Below, in pieces: positions 6,241 through 6,280 of a stretch of 6,280 nt of DNA. A model generated the notes under the pieces. That model worked only from the letters and a program-made list of their open reading frames with translations, ran no database searches and was not told the DNA's origin. Where the stretch lies: positions 1 through 6,280 of the forward strand of contig JBGPOP010000078.1 in NCBI GenBank assembly GCA_041488095.1. The letters run 5' to 3'. The stretch comes from DASYPQ01 sp041488095. Its GTDB lineage: Bacteria; Planctomycetota; UBA1135; GCA-002686595. A program made the position numbers and the translations under genes. Within the stretch, counting starts at the first letter, position 1, and the number at the start of each line of letters is the position of its first letter.

Positions 6241-6280
6241 ATGACAGATTGTACTCAGCGCGAGATGCGCTTTGAAGGCC
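6241..6280 (+). CDS. N-terminal fragment of a probable IS1380-family (DDE group 1) transposase
   Basis: Only 13 codons are in the window: MTDCTQREMRFEG, running off the right edge. From memory of the family, IS1380-type transposases commonly open with an M-T-(D/E)-C-x-Q start and an aromatic residue near position 10, before an R-x-V-x-x-x-F-D-G segment that would lie just outside the window. The codons ACA, GAT, TGT, ACT, TTT and GAA contrast with the G/C-ending codons of the other genes, and the 40 bases are 52% GC (21 of 40), which fits acquired DNA. The DDE catalytic residues are not visible. It could be another short-headed protein; the family call rests on a very short match. Confidence 0.5.
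   Translation, partial: MTDCTQREMRFEG

Larger units (their letters stand above)
6173..6280 (+). mobile_element. Probable left end of an IS1380-type insertion sequence (partial)
   Basis: Called from three signs together: the transposase-like start at 6241, the drop in GC content, and the long inverted repeat directly before the ATG. The left boundary is approximate. It may instead be at 6181, where the sequence begins with CCT as the termini of some elements in this family do. No target-site duplication can be tested because the right end lies outside the window. It sits 3' of the kinase gene and does not interrupt it. Confidence 0.4.

Overview
The window is very GC-rich (by eye about 70%) and almost fully coding. 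Codons end mostly in G or C, and two of the three complete genes start with GTG. A eukaryotic-type Ser/Thr kinase fused to an ATPase and a helical-repeat tail suggests a large-genome bacterium of the Myxococcota, Acidobacteriota or Planctomycetota kind, or a related uncultured high-GC lineage. The phylum cannot be fixed from the sequence alone.

Layout, left to right. Bases 1-142 hold no gene I can support, only GC-rich inverted repeats beyond the end of cysS. Bases 143-1570 (minus strand) are a complete cysteinyl-tRNA synthetase gene. An 82-base divergent spacer (1571-1652) separates it from two plus-strand genes. The first (1653-2504) encodes an unrecognised exported protein with an HMA-like segment that lacks the metal-binding CxxC. 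The second (2553-6143) encodes a 1196-residue protein: N-terminal Ser/Thr kinase, central AAA/STAND-type ATPase with Walker A and B motifs, and a long C-terminal run of TPR-like helical repeats. The two are only 48 bases apart and in the same frame, so they are probably co-transcribed.

The right edge (6144-6280) looks different. GC falls to about 61% in the spacer and 52% in the last 40 bases, and A/T-ending codons appear. A long imperfect inverted repeat ends exactly one base before an ATG. The first 13 residues from that ATG resemble the start of IS1380-type (DDE group 1) transposases, so the window probably runs into the left end of an insertion sequence.

How the genes work together: cysS is a housekeeping gene with no evident link to the rest. 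The kinase-ATPase-TPR protein is a cytoplasmic signalling or scaffold switch; its input and target are not visible here. I found no CRISPR array, tRNA, rRNA or convincing intrinsic terminator. The items most worth follow-up are the start-codon-occluding hairpin at the presumed mobile element and the three-part kinase. Neither is proof of a new system.
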